Shown in pieces: positions 56,452 through 64,000 of a DNA stretch of 64,000 nucleotides (position 1 is its first letter; the number at the start of each line of letters is the position of its first letter). The position numbers and the translations under genes were made by a program. Below the pieces are notes generated by a model, which ran no database searches, was not told where the DNA came from, and was given only the letters and a program-made list of their open reading frames with translations. The stretch covers positions 46,088 through 110,087 of the forward strand of contig NZ_JAMBNQ010000014.1 in the NCBI RefSeq assembly GCF_023715155.1, read 5' to 3'. Source of the stretch: Neobacillus mesonae. Its GTDB lineage: Bacteria; Bacillota; Bacilli; Bacillales; Cytobacillaceae.

Positions 56452-56725
56452 AAAAACCTTCTCATCCCAAAAAAGGGACGAGAAGGTTTTTTCCCGCGGT
56501 ACCACCCTGATAGATAGAACATTGTTCCATCCTCTTAAGATTCGTAACGTGAATAATACGCCAAAGCTTACTATCCCGTTTTTGGGGTTCAGCCCGGAAC
56601 TCAAGGGTGATCTTCCAATTCCTCTGCTTTGCCAGGCTTACACCACACCCTGGCTCGCTAAAAAAGCATTTGAAAAAATTGTACTGTCCCTGTCATCGTC
56701 AACCATTCTATTCAAAATAATCTGT
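56452..56725 (-). promoter_or_regulatory. T-box riboswitch of ileS
   Basis: The leader holds the conserved T-box AGGGTGGTACCGCGG (around 56494-56508, minus strand), followed by a terminator stem (AACCTTCTCGTCCC / GGGATGAGAAGGTT, 56457-56488) with a T tract. Upstream parts include long stem I arms. The candidate specifier is ATC at 56609-56611 (GGAAGATCACC), matching isoleucine. Uncharged tRNA-Ile is expected to stabilise the antiterminator and allow ileS expression. Confidence 0.92.
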
Positions 56726-56731
56726 TAAGAA

Positions 56732-56761
56732 ATTATATGCTACAATGACACCATTCGTCAA
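56732..56761 (-). promoter_or_regulatory. Sigma-A promoter of ileS
   Basis: TTGACG (56756-56761) and a perfect TATAAT (56732-56737) are 18 bases apart on the minus strand. The -35 includes the divIVA stop codon. Confidence 0.8.
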
Positions 56762-57273
56762 GCTAACGAATCTTCTTCTTCTTGTAGTTTTAATTCTGTT
56801 GCATCCACTTCATATTCAAGTAAATGATCCCAATCATCTGTATTCAACATATCAAGCTGTGCTTCAATCAACATTTTAAAGCGTGTACGGAATACTTTGG
56901 ACTGTTTTTTCAACTCTTCAATTTCTAGTGCAATCTTTCTCGCCTTTGAAAGAGATTCATTAATAATACGGTCGGCATTTTTTTCTGCCTCTTTAATAAT
57001 CAGCTTTGCTTCTTTTTGAGCATTCCGGCGTACCTCTTCCCCCGCCTCTTGTGCAATGACGATGGATTTGTTTAAGGTTTCCTCAATATTTATAAAATGG
57101 CCTAAACGGTCGTTCAAGTCATTTAGACGTTCTTCTAGTTCTTTCTTTTCGCGAAGAACAAGTTCATAATCTTTGATCACTTGATCCAAAAATTCGTTCA
57201 CTTCATCCTCGTCGTACCCTCTAAAGCCTTTATTAAATTCTTTATTATGAATATCCAACGGTGTTAACGGCAT
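56758..57273 (-). CDS. divIVA: Polar scaffold and division-site protein DivIVA
   Basis: Binds negatively curved membrane at septa and poles and recruits MinJ/MinCD and, during sporulation, RacA. It has 171 residues: the membrane-binding N-terminal domain (MPLTPLDIHNKEFNKGFRGY plus DEDEVNEFLDQV) and a long coiled coil to about residue 150. It ends the ylm cluster. Confidence 0.97.
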   Translation of the reverse strand: MPLTPLDIHNKEFNKGFRGYDEDEVNEFLDQVIKDYELVLREKKELEERLNDLNDRLGHFINIEETLNKSIVIAQEAGEEVRRNAQKEAKLIIKEAEKNADRIINESLSKARKIALEIEELKKQSKVFRTRFKMLIEAQLDMLNTDDWDHLLEYEVDATELKLQEEEDSLA

Positions 57274-57352
57274 GATGCCACCTCCAACAATCTCTTTAAA
57301 TATGTATAGGTAATATTCGACAAGGTTTTTAATAATCCTTCAAAAAAATGAA

Positions 57353-58126
57353 TTATTTTTGCTTTCCAACCACAATCCGCCATTTTTCTTTTTTGGTCCT
57401 TCCCTCGATTTGGAGAATTTTCACCCTCCCATAACTGCGGACAGAGATTAAGTCCCCTTCGCGGCAATTAAATGAGGGATTTTCAATGGCTGTCCAATTT
57501 ACTTTAACGAGCCCGTGTTGTATATAATTCAATGATTTTTGTCTTGAAACATGTAAAACATTAGAAATAACAGTATCCAAACGTAAAGAAGATACTGTTA
57601 CATCCAATTCTTCTAATAGATTCTTTGGAATTAGTGCTTGGTCAGGCGTTTTTTCAATTAGTTTTACACCAGCGCGGCCAATAGCTTCTACATGACTTTG
57701 AATATAGTCACTAACCTCTTTAGCAGCAAAAAACTGAATCTGTCCCTCTTTTATAAGAATATCTCCATATTTTCCACGTTTTAAGCCAAGAGACATAAGG
57801 GTCCCTAATACCTGCCGGTGTTCAATGGTTACGAACTTTTTAGGATAATGAATTTCAAACAAACAAATTTGAAAATCATCTTTATTTGGAACTAAATATT
57901 CAGGAAAAAGAAATGCCCGCTTTCTTTCTCCATCTTCAATTCCGCCAAAAAGGGAGCATTTGACTGCTCCATTATCACCAATAATTGATGTTAAAATATG
58001 CTGTTCCCGCGGGTCAAGGAAATCTGTCAGCTTGGGTGCATACTGCTGATCCACATATTCTTTCCAGTCGATGACTTGGTCAATAAACTCCCTCTCCTCG
58101 GGCCGGAAATGTTGATAGATATTCAT
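57353..58126 (-). CDS. ylmH: S4-domain RNA-binding protein YlmH (RqcP-like paralogue)
   Basis: A 257-residue protein with an N-terminal domain and a C-terminal S4 RNA-binding domain (about 180-240, RLDTVISNVLHVSRQKSLNYI then GDLISVRSYGR). YlmH has been shown in B. subtilis to bind stalled 50S subunits and can substitute in ribosome quality control. That is notable here because RqcH is encoded in the same window. It is 25 bases after ylmG. Confidence 0.93.
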   Translation of the reverse strand: MNIYQHFRPEEREFIDQVIDWKEYVDQQYAPKLTDFLDPREQHILTSIIGDNGAVKCSLFGGIEDGERKRAFLFPEYLVPNKDDFQICLFEIHYPKKFVTIEHRQVLGTLMSLGLKRGKYGDILIKEGQIQFFAAKEVSDYIQSHVEAIGRAGVKLIEKTPDQALIPKNLLEELDVTVSSLRLDTVISNVLHVSRQKSLNYIQHGLVKVNWTAIENPSFNCREGDLISVRSYGRVKILQIEGRTKKEKWRIVVGKQK

Positions 58127-58151
58127 TTAAAAACACAACCTAGTAGAAATT

Positions 58152-58418
58152 TTATGAACCAATCATGTGATAAACACTAGTCAAACCATAACTTGCAAAA
58201 TTCAATACTAAAAATGCCACAATTGGAGAAATATCAATCATCCCGATTGCCGGAATTATTTTTCTAAATGGCTCTAGATAAGGTTCACAAATTCTTGCTA
58301 AAAATCTCCCAATAGAAGTTTCCCTGGCATTCGGAAACCATGACATTAATATATAAATAATTAATGCCCATGAATAAATTTGAATAAGCTGCTGCAATAT
58401 GCTAATCACATAATACAT
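58152..58418 (-). CDS. ylmG: YggT-family membrane protein YlmG
   Basis: An 88-residue membrane protein of the YggT family with two hydrophobic segments ([23 protein letters not shown] and [21 protein letters not shown]) and the conserved [15 protein letters not shown] loop between them. Homologues are encoded beside division genes in most Gram-positives and are thought to influence envelope organisation; the precise role is unknown. Confidence 0.93.
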   Translation of the reverse strand: MYYVISILQQLIQIYSWALIIYILMSWFPNARETSIGRFLARICEPYLEPFRKIIPAIGMIDISPIVAFLVLNFASYGLTSVYHMIGS

Positions 58419-58424
58419 GTTTGT

Positions 58425-58877
58425 TTACCACCTCACCTTATGTATTTCTTGTTCCGGAAAAAGGTCCGAAATATTCCCTGACACCTCCACATTATCCGGT
58501 GTACAAAGAAAAATGCTCAAACCAATCTTTTGCATGTCCCCGCCAAGTGTATAGACCACACCGCTTAAAAAGTCAATAATCTGTCTTCCCTGCTCATGAT
58601 CAATACGCTGCAGATTTACTACTACAGCCCGGCGGTTTTTTAAATGATCAGCTATTTCAGTTGCTTCAGCATAGGTGCCCGGTTCCGCAAGAATCACTTT
58701 TGATGCTTTTTGAACTACACTGGGCGCTTTTTGGACGCTTTGTAAACTTACGACATTCTGGGCTTTTACAGGTTGTTTTTGTGTCTTTATAGTTTCAGCT
58801 TTTTCCTCAGCATCTTCATGGCCGTTATATTCGTCATCTAAAAAGAAAAATGTTTTTAATTTTGATTTTATCGTCAT
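58425..58877 (-). CDS. sepF: Cell division protein SepF
   Basis: Ring-forming FtsZ partner and membrane anchor. It has 150 residues: an N-terminal amphipathic-type start (MTIKSKLKTFFFLDDEYN), a variable linker, and the DUF552 core (VNLQRIDHEQGRQIIDFLSGVVYTLGGD and the end KIGLSIFLCTPDNVEV). It lies 6 bases from ylmG and 11 from ylmE. Confidence 0.96.
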   Translation of the reverse strand: MTIKSKLKTFFFLDDEYNGHEDAEEKAETIKTQKQPVKAQNVVSLQSVQKAPSVVQKASKVILAEPGTYAEATEIADHLKNRRAVVVNLQRIDHEQGRQIIDFLSGVVYTLGGDMQKIGLSIFLCTPDNVEVSGNISDLFPEQEIHKVRW

Positions 58878-58888
58878 GATTTTCTCCC

Positions 58889-59566
58889 CTAATTATCTTC
58901 ACCCACTAGTGCCGTACCAATCCTGACCATTGTTGCACCCTCTTCAATGGCTATGGCATAATCATTTGACATTCCCATCGAAAGTTCCGTGCACGGGGCA
59001 TAATCAAGTTGAAGTGCCTGTACTTGACCAGCAAGTTCTCTAAGTTTGCGAAAACAATCTCTCAGCACTTGTTCATTATCGGTTAAAGGTGCCATAGTCA
59101 TTAATCCTTCAACACTAATATTTTCAAATGGGCGGAGTAACTCGATAAACTGAATCGTTTCTTCAATAGGTAATCCGTGCTTTGATTCTTCTCCAGAAAC
59201 GTTTACCTGGACAAGACATTTTATTTTCCTGTCAGCACGTTTATTTATTTCCTTGGCAAGTGTTAAACGATCTAAAGAATGAATATATTCGACTTTATCA
59301 ATGATATTTTTAACTTTTCTTGTCTGTAAAGAGCCAATATAATGCCATAGCGGCTTGTCCCCAAGAACCTCCCATTTGTTTAACAGGCCTTCATCACGGT
59401 TTTCACCTAAATCCTCAATTCCTGCCTCCAGGGCTTCTTTTGCTCTTTCAATGCTTACATACTTTGTAACCGCAATTAATCTTATTTCATTAGGATCACG
59501 ATTTACTTTTGTACAGGCCTGATTGATGCGATGTCTAATTTGTTCAAGTTTTGATGCTACTTTCAT
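58889..59566 (-). CDS. ylmE: PLP homeostasis protein YlmE (YggS/PROSC family)
   Basis: Single-domain PLP-binding TIM-barrel protein of 226 residues that buffers pyridoxal phosphate and amino/keto acid pools in the family. AVTKYV carries the PLP lysine; [12 protein letters not shown] and [10 protein letters not shown](A)[13 protein letters not shown] form the phosphate site. The ATG at 59566 overlaps the ylmD stop by 4 bases. The nearest ribosome-binding site (GGAAGGAG) is 14 bases upstream, so translation probably relies on coupling. Confidence 0.94.
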   Translation of the reverse strand: MKVASKLEQIRHRINQACTKVNRDPNEIRLIAVTKYVSIERAKEALEAGIEDLGENRDEGLLNKWEVLGDKPLWHYIGSLQTRKVKNIIDKVEYIHSLDRLTLAKEINKRADRKIKCLVQVNVSGEESKHGLPIEETIQFIELLRPFENISVEGLMTMAPLTDNEQVLRDCFRKLRELAGQVQALQLDYAPCTELSMGMSNDYAIAIEEGATMVRIGTALVGEDN

Positions 59567-60393
59567 GAATAATTTGATATCTCCTTCCAACCAATAAAAC
59601 TTAACATTCTGCCTGTTTTCCCTTTATCACGTCGATGGGAAAAAAATAATTCCTGGTCACAGCTCGTACATAGATGAGACATTACAATTTGTTTTTCAGG
59701 GATACCGGCTTTTATAAGAATCAGCTGGTTTAATGCATGCAAGTCTAATGAAAATTGTCCCTCACTAATTAAATTATATGGCTTTCTATCGACATCTTCT
59801 AGTATATTTTCGATTAACTTAACGACACGATTATCTACAATATAACATTTTTCGCATATCGATGGTCCAATTACAACATGAATATCCTTAGGATCGATTC
59901 CTTCATTTTTCCAAGAATCGACCATTTTCCTGGCAATTTGGGCCACTGTCCCTTTCCATCCAGCATGTGCTGCCCCAATCATTCTTTTTTCAGGGGCAAT
60001 AAAAAAGAGTGGTACACAATCTGCAAATGCAAGTGTTAGTAAAATCCCCTCTTCATTTGTATAAAAACCATCCGTTCCTTTAAATGCCTGTTCATAGGAG
60101 TCTGACCCCTTACCTCGATCAATTGCTCCCACTTTCTTAAGAACTGTTTCATGAATTTGCTCTGCACCTACCCAATGATCCAAAGGAAAATTAAGCTGTT
60201 TGGCAACATTCTCTCTATTAGAACACACGTCACTTACTATATCTCCAACATGAAATCCAAGATTTAAAGTCTTAAACTCCCCTTTGCTGACCCCGCCGCT
60301 TTTTGTTGTGATACCAGCAGCTAGTCCTGGGAACTCCTTCATCCAGCTTTCAATCGTTAACAATGATTGGTTCTTCTTAACAAAAGGTTCCAT
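59563..60393 (-). CDS. ylmD: YlmD/YfiH-family protein (laccase-domain purine nucleoside phosphorylase-like)
   Basis: A 276-residue member of the YfiH/LACC1 fold. The family metal-site residues are visible: His in [11 protein letters not shown], Cys in FADCVPLFF and His in [10 protein letters not shown]. Enzymes of this family have been reported with purine nucleoside phosphorylase/adenosine deaminase activity, and links to peptidoglycan editing were also proposed; which applies here is unknown. Confidence 0.9.
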   Translation of the reverse strand: MEPFVKKNQSLLTIESWMKEFPGLAAGITTKSGGVSKGEFKTLNLGFHVGDIVSDVCSNRENVAKQLNFPLDHWVGAEQIHETVLKKVGAIDRGKGSDSYEQAFKGTDGFYTNEEGILLTLAFADCVPLFFIAPEKRMIGAAHAGWKGTVAQIARKMVDSWKNEGIDPKDIHVVIGPSICEKCYIVDNRVVKLIENILEDVDRKPYNLISEGQFSLDLHALNQLILIKAGIPEKQIVMSHLCTSCDQELFFSHRRDKGKTGRMLSFIGWKEISNYS

Positions 60394-60448
60394 ACTATTA
60401 CCTCTTTTGTTTTTCTATAGTTTACCATGAAAAGAAAAATCCTGCATT

Positions 60449-60709
60449 CTATCCCTCGTCAGATATTTCTTCTTCTAATCCTTTATATCTTACTAAAACA
60501 ACATCCTGACCTATTTTGATGATATTTTTCCATGGGATTACGATTTCTTCCTCTTTACCAAAAAACCCAAGCATTCTTCCATTTCCAGAAATAACAACGG
60601 CTTCAATTTTTCCTGTATTTAAATTAATCTCTATATCGCCAATATTCCCCAGACGTCTGCCATCCGACACATTAACAACATCTTTTATCTGAAACTCAGA
60701 AATCTTCAC
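60449..60709 (-). CDS. ylmC: PRC-barrel protein YlmC
   Basis: An 86-residue PRC-barrel (YlmC/YmxH) protein: ISEFQIKDVVNVSDGRRLGNIG, IEINLNTGKIEAVVI and GKEEEIVIPWKNI. Its function is unknown; homologues in sporeformers are often sporulation-expressed. A GTG start at 60709 (VKISEFQ) is preferred because GGTGAAATT/GGAGTGGTG precedes it; several GTG and TTG codons crowd this region, so the start is uncertain by a few residues. It is the first gene after the sigG terminator. Confidence 0.88.
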   Translation of the reverse strand: MKISEFQIKDVVNVSDGRRLGNIGDIEINLNTGKIEAVVISGNGRMLGFFGKEEEIVIPWKNIIKIGQDVVLVRYKGLEEEISDEG

Positions 60710-60775
60710 CAATTTCACCACTCCCAATTACGATACTATAATAAATATATGATTGCACTTGGGAATATATCATAG

Positions 60776-60803
60776 AAAAAAGCTGCACCTAAGAGCAGCT
60801 TTA
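60776..60803 (-). terminator. Terminator after sigG
   Basis: AAAGCTGC and GCAGCTTTTTTC form the stem and tail on the minus strand. The 5' arm begins at the sigG stop codon. Confidence 0.8.
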
Positions 60804-61580
60804 ACTTTGGATATTTTTATTCATTTGTCTAATGGCTGCTTTTTCCAATCGTGAAACCTGTGCCTGTGAGATGCCAATCTCATCAGCAACTTCCATTTGA
60901 GTTTTTCCCTGGAAGAATCGTTTCCGCAAAATCAATTTTTCCCGTTCATTTAAGCGTCTCATGCCTTCTTTTAAAGCAATTTCTTCGATCCAATGAATGT
61001 CTTTATTTCTTTCATCACTTAGCTGATCCATTACATAAATCGGATCTCCGCCATCATTGTAAATTGGCTCAAACAAAGAAACCGGATCTTGAATAGCATC
61101 TAATGCAAAGACAATTTCTTCATGCGGGACTTCTAATACTTTTGCTATTTCCTCTGCTGTTGGCTCCCTTGATGTTTCACTCATCAATCGTTCCCTTACT
61201 TGAAGGGCCTTATAAGCAATATCCCGCAAACTTCGGGAAACACGAATCGGGTTATTATCGCGCAAATAACGCCGAATTTCTCCAATAATCATTGGAACAG
61301 CATAAGTGGAAAACTTAACGTTTTGACCTAAATCGAAATTATCGATTGATTTCATCAGTCCAATACAGCCAACCTGAAATAGGTCATCAACAAATTCGCC
61401 TCGGTTATTAAACCTTTGAATCACACTTAATACGAGGCGTAAATTCCCGTTGACAAGCTTTTCGCGAGCAGTTAAATCTCCTTCTTGCATTTGCTTGAAG
61501 AGTACTCTCATTTCTTCGTTCTTTAATACTGGAAGTTTTGATGTGTCTACACCGCAAATTTCAACTTTATTTCGAGTCAA
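60801..61580 (-). CDS. sigG: Forespore sigma factor sigma-G
   Basis: Late forespore sigma factor. It has 259 residues, almost identical to B. subtilis SigG: TRNKVEICGVDTSKLPVL, the region 2 segment RFNNRGEFVDDLFQVGCIGLM, EIRRYLRDNNPIRVSR, and a region 4 HTH ending GISQAQVSRLEKAAIRQM. The TTG at 61580 is the start because GAGGAGGGAACAGAA precedes it and the family N terminus then aligns. It has its own promoter and a hairpin over the ribosome-binding site. Confidence 0.96.
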   Translation of the reverse strand: MTRNKVEICGVDTSKLPVLKNEEMRVLFKQMQEGDLTAREKLVNGNLRLVLSVIQRFNNRGEFVDDLFQVGCIGLMKSIDNFDLGQNVKFSTYAVPMIIGEIRRYLRDNNPIRVSRSLRDIAYKALQVRERLMSETSREPTAEEIAKVLEVPHEEIVFALDAIQDPVSLFEPIYNDGGDPIYVMDQLSDERNKDIHWIEEIALKEGMRRLNEREKLILRKRFFQGKTQMEVADEIGISQAQVSRLEKAAIRQMNKNIQS

Positions 61581-61589
61581 TTCTGTTCC

Positions 61590-61600
61590 CTCCTCAGGAG
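61590..61600 (-). promoter_or_regulatory. Hairpin sequestering the sigG ribosome-binding site
   Basis: CTCC-TGA-GGAG on the minus strand: the GGAG arm is the core of the sigG Shine-Dalgarno sequence (GAGGAGGG). The stem is short with a three-base loop. B. subtilis sigG is known to carry a translation-limiting leader hairpin. Confidence 0.55.
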
Positions 61601-61615
61601 CTGCTGTACAAAAAA

Positions 61616-61644
61616 CAGTATCTCCTTGGAAAGGAAAAATATGC
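61616..61644 (-). promoter_or_regulatory. Sigma-F-type promoter of sigG
   Basis: GCATA (61640-61644) and GGAGATACTG (61616-61625) are 14 bases apart on the minus strand. The -10 matches the sigma-F form at 9 of 10 positions and the -35 is perfect, while the spacing is about one base shorter than the usual 15. The -35 lies in the 3' arm of the sigE terminator. Confidence 0.65.
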
Positions 61645-61677
61645 ACCTGTCCTTGATCACGGACAGGTGCATATTTG
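61636..61677 (-). terminator. Terminator between sigE and sigG
   Basis: AAATATGCACCTGTCC and GGACAGGTGCATATTT form a perfect 16-bp stem on the minus strand with a T tail. It should limit read-through from the mother-cell/predivisional spoIIG operon into sigG. Confidence 0.85.
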
Positions 61678-61738
61678 TCGAAAAATACGATGAAATCACG
61701 AAATAATAAGGATTGTAAAGTGGAAAAATTTTTCTTTT

Positions 61739-62458
61739 TTACACCATTTTATTAAATTCTTTTCTTAGTCTTTTTATAATCCTTTTTTCTAATCTGGATA
61801 TATAGGATTGTGATATTCCCAGCATATCAGCTACATCTTTTTGTGTCTTTTCTTCTCCATTCGCCAAACCGAAGCGCAGCTCCATAATTTGCTTCTCGCG
61901 ATCTGAAAGCTGGTGCAAAGCTTTCGATAACAGCTTCCGATCTACATTTGCTTCAAGGTCCTTTGTAATAATATCATCATCTGTTCCCAAAACGTCAGAT
62001 AATAATAGCTCATTTCCATCCCAGTCAATGTTTAATGGCTCATCGAAAGAAACCTCTGACCGGATTTTATTATTTCTTCGTAAATACATAAGAATTTCAT
62101 TTTCTATACACCTGGATGCATATGTAGCAAGCTTAATTTTCTTTTCTGGATTAAATGTATTAACCGCTTTTATTAAACCTATTGTCCCTATACTAATCAG
62201 ATCTTCAATATTAATCCCGGTATTTTCAAATTTCCGGGCAATGTACACTACTAACCGCAAATTCCTCTCAATTAGTATCGACCTGGCTGCCTTGTCACCA
62301 GTTGGCAGTTTCTTTAATAATACTTCCTCTTCATCTTTGCTCAAAGGAGGCGGCAGCGCTTCGCTTCCACCGATGTAAAAGACTTCATCAGTTTTAAGTC
62401 CCAGTTTTATTAAAATTTTATACCAATAGTAGGATAAGCGAATTTTCCACTTAATCAT
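61739..62458 (-). CDS. sigE: Mother-cell sigma factor sigma-E (pro-sigma-E)
   Basis: Early mother-cell sigma factor. It has 239 residues, the same length as B. subtilis SigE. The N-terminal pro-sequence (about 27 residues, ending near [10 protein letters not shown]) keeps it inactive at the membrane until SpoIIGA cleaves it. Region 2 ([18 protein letters not shown]) and region 4 HTH ([17 protein letters not shown]) are intact. AAGGGGGAGCTAAC precedes the ATG. Confidence 0.97.
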   Translation of the reverse strand: MIKWKIRLSYYWYKILIKLGLKTDEVFYIGGSEALPPPLSKDEEEVLLKKLPTGDKAARSILIERNLRLVVYIARKFENTGINIEDLISIGTIGLIKAVNTFNPEKKIKLATYASRCIENEILMYLRRNNKIRSEVSFDEPLNIDWDGNELLLSDVLGTDDDIITKDLEANVDRKLLSKALHQLSDREKQIMELRFGLANGEEKTQKDVADMLGISQSYISRLEKRIIKRLRKEFNKMV

Positions 62459-62503
62459 GTTAGCTCCCCCTTCTAAATTATGAAATTCCCGAGTATAGTA
62501 TTA

Positions 62504-63442
62504 TTAACTCACTTTCTCATCTTTCCCGTGCTGCCTTGAACCTGTTAACATTTTTGGATGGACAATACATTGAAAAGTATCGTCTTTTGAAAGCTGCTGC
62601 ATGGTAAATGAAACAAGACCTTTTGTGCATAAATACACATCTCCATTATGCTCAATCATAATATTATCAGGCCTGATAGCAGCTATTAGCTGATTCTCTT
62701 GTCCAACCACACTATAAGGAACAATCCTCAATCTTCCTTGCCATTCACCAGGTAATTCTTCAGTGCCCATTAAAACTGTGTCAGGCTCACTAGCAATCTT
62801 TTTTATAGGCTCCGGTAACAATTCCAAAGAGTTTTTAATGGAAACAAACATAACCGGAAGTCTTGATAATGGATCATAAAGCTGATTTCCGCTATCGACG
62901 AGCCCATTAAATATATATGTCTCTTTTTCTATTTCAACACGTACCTGGACAATCTGTTCATATTGAATTTTGGTCATCTCCATACTTTCAATATTCTTTT
63001 TTGAGAAATGCCAGGCAACTGGAAAACCAATCAATACAAACAGCCAGCTAATCGGATCACCAAATCCTTTCACACTTGACAATAGCAGCTGATTAGTAAG
63101 CTCAGTATCGTATTGTGAAAAATAATGGGCCCCTATTAATGCGCCGCCAATTAAAAATGTTGAAACATAAAGCGTCATTAAGGCTTTTATAAAAAATGAC
63201 AAGCGTTTATATCCAAAAGTAATGAGCACCATTATGAATGAGCAAAACAATTTGGCAATGGGATGGTTTGAATAGACATTTAAGGGTGTAAAAGATAATA
63301 AGATAATTAATGACCCAATAAATCCGCCGGCTCCCAATCTCCAAAACCGGACTTTTCTTTTAAGAAAAATGGCTGTTAAATAAAGAAGAAGCGTATCAAA
63401 TAATAAATTCAGCATCCAGATTACATCCAGATAAACAATCAC
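62504..63442 (-). CDS. spoIIGA: Pro-sigma-E processing protease SpoIIGA
   Basis: Membrane aspartic protease activated by SpoIIR. About 312 residues: five N-terminal membrane segments (to about 150), then a soluble domain with the catalytic motif GLVDSGNQLYDP, unusual in having DSG rather than DTG as is normal for SpoIIGA. The GTG at 63442 is chosen because GAGGAGGAAGCTTG precedes it and the family start (M)IVYLDVIWMLN results; a TTG one codon earlier is possible. It is cotranscribed with sigE. Confidence 0.95.
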   Translation of the reverse strand: MIVYLDVIWMLNLLFDTLLLYLTAIFLKRKVRFWRLGAGGFIGSLIILLSFTPLNVYSNHPIAKLFCSFIMVLITFGYKRLSFFIKALMTLYVSTFLIGGALIGAHYFSQYDTELTNQLLLSSVKGFGDPISWLFVLIGFPVAWHFSKKNIESMEMTKIQYEQIVQVRVEIEKETYIFNGLVDSGNQLYDPLSRLPVMFVSIKNSLELLPEPIKKIASEPDTVLMGTEELPGEWQGRLRIVPYSVVGQENQLIAAIRPDNIMIEHNGDVYLCTKGLVSFTMQQLSKDDTFQCIVHPKMLTGSRQHGKDEKVS

Positions 63443-63480
63443 CAAGCTTCCTCCTCTATTTCCTCCTAATAGGATAATTA

Positions 63481-63743
63481 CGCTTCAGCTTTTTCTTTGT
63501 CCAGCTTCAGCTCCTAGCCCCTCATGGTCACAAGCCATCCCGTCCAAAAGGTTAAAAACCAACCTTTCAGCCGGTTCGTCTTGTGCTTGTCGGGGCTGAC
63601 CAAGGTGCTTCAGCTTTTCTTTGTCCAGCTTCAGCTCCTAGCCCCTCGTGGTCACAAGCCATCCCGGCTAAAAGGTTAAAAACCAACCTTTCAGCCGGTT
63701 CGTCTTGTGCTTGTCGGGGCTGACCAAGGTGCTTCAGCTTTTC
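63481..63743. repeat. Tandem pair of family A structured repeats in the spoIIGA leader
   Basis: Two nearly identical 124-bp units (63481-63604 and 63605-63728) plus a partial third edge. Each has CTAGCCCC pairing with CGGGGCTG and a strong inner hairpin; in the second unit it is CGGCTAAAAGGTT with AACCTTTCAGCCG. The units differ at only a few bases, so the duplication is recent. They lie between the probable spoIIG promoter and the spoIIGA start. Confidence 0.85.
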
Positions 63744-63763
63744 TATTAATCTGTTTATGGAAA

Positions 63764-63797
63764 AGTATAACTTACTTCATAGCTTGAAGTGTGTCAC
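63764..63797 (-). promoter_or_regulatory. Probable Spo0A-activated spoIIG promoter
   Basis: GTGACA (63792-63797) and TATACT (63764-63769) are separated by 22 bases on the minus strand. An abnormally long 22-base spacer is the known hallmark of the B. subtilis spoIIG promoter, which needs Spo0A~P. Confidence 0.6.
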
Positions 63798-63843
63798 TTT
63801 CTGTAATTAAAACAGCAAAAATTTCCACTATTACCAACGGATT

Positions 63844-63851
63844 TTGTCAAA
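63844..63851 (+). promoter_or_regulatory. Spo0A-box-like site upstream of spoIIG
   Basis: TTGTCAAA is one base from the Spo0A box TTGTCGAA and lies about 90 bases upstream of the predicted start, near the distal Spo0A site position known for B. subtilis spoIIG. I did not find an equally good second box overlapping the -35. Confidence 0.4.
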
Positions 63852-64000
63852 AAGAAAAGGGTATCTTTTTACAAAAAGGCTGTTTTCGTAAACTATGTTG
63901 TTATGCCAAGAAAAGCGGTGGTTTATTCAATTTAGGAATAAGCGGACTCTGCGAAAAAGCTGGATTACAGGATAGCCCCCTTGGAAGTAAAAAATAAGCG
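63852..64000. other. Upstream intergenic sequence at the window edge
   Basis: No gene is supported. There is a small hairpin-like stretch (CAAAAAGGCTGTTTT). In B. subtilis the next gene in this direction would be bpr or ftsZ, but neither end is recognisable here. Confidence 0.4.

Noticed and set aside
63481..63743. The tandem 124-bp units as a CRISPR array
   Set aside because: Only two long near-identical units occur with no unique spacers and no cas genes; they are duplicated intergenic elements.
63791..63997. A 68-codon plus-strand frame near the right edge
   Set aside because: It covers the spoIIG promoter and Spo0A-like site and has no convincing start signal; it is intergenic.

Overview
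The window is a contiguous housekeeping block from a spore-forming member of the Bacillaceae (Bacillus sensu lato). Evidence: intact spoIIGA-sigE, sigG and a 27-codon spoVM, a complete divIVA/ylm cell-division cluster, a PyrR-attenuated pyr operon, and gene order that follows the known Bacillus subtilis order from spoIIGA to ffh almost exactly, presented here in reverse complement. Protein and intergenic differences show it is a relative of B. subtilis and not B. subtilis itself. All genes read leftward (minus strand) except rpmB and rqcH.

Layout from right to left, which is the direction of transcription. A Spo0A-type promoter (63764-63797) precedes spoIIGA-sigE, followed by sigG with its own forespore-type promoter. 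Next come ylmC-ylmD-ylmE-sepF-ylmG-ylmH-divIVA, then ileS behind a T-box leader, ylyA, lspA and rluD. The pyrimidine operon pyrR-pyrP-pyrB-pyrC-carA-carB-pyrK-pyrD-pyrF-pyrE (51.7-39.6 kb) has three PyrR attenuators. A relic of an IS1182-type transposase and intergenic repeats occupy the place where B. subtilis keeps its sulfate-assimilation (cys) cluster. Then follow rqcH (divergent), the calcium ATPase yloB, yloC, remA-gmk-rpoZ, coaBC-priA-def-fmt-rsmB-rlmN-prpC-prkC-cpgA-rpe-thiN, spoVM, rpmB (divergent), yloU-yloV(fakA), sdaAB-sdaAA-recG, the FapR-controlled lipid genes fapR-plsX-fabD-fabG-acpP, and rnc-smc-ftsY-ylxM-ffh.

Functionally the region links envelope lipid synthesis, pyrimidine synthesis, translation (initiation, modification, ribosome rescue), protein targeting (Ffh/FtsY), chromosome organisation (SMC), division (SepF/DivIVA) and the compartment-specific sigma cascade of sporulation. 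I found no defence island, prophage, CRISPR array, biosynthetic cluster or clearly novel multi-gene system. The most interesting material is non-coding: a family of intergenic elements whose hairpin arms differ between copies by compensating changes (including a 124-bp tandem duplication in the leader of spoIIGA), a MITE-like element inside the pyrR leader, an isolated double-hairpin element near 36.5 kb, several palindromes placed over promoter -35 boxes, and a sigG control region where a terminator arm doubles as a -35 box.
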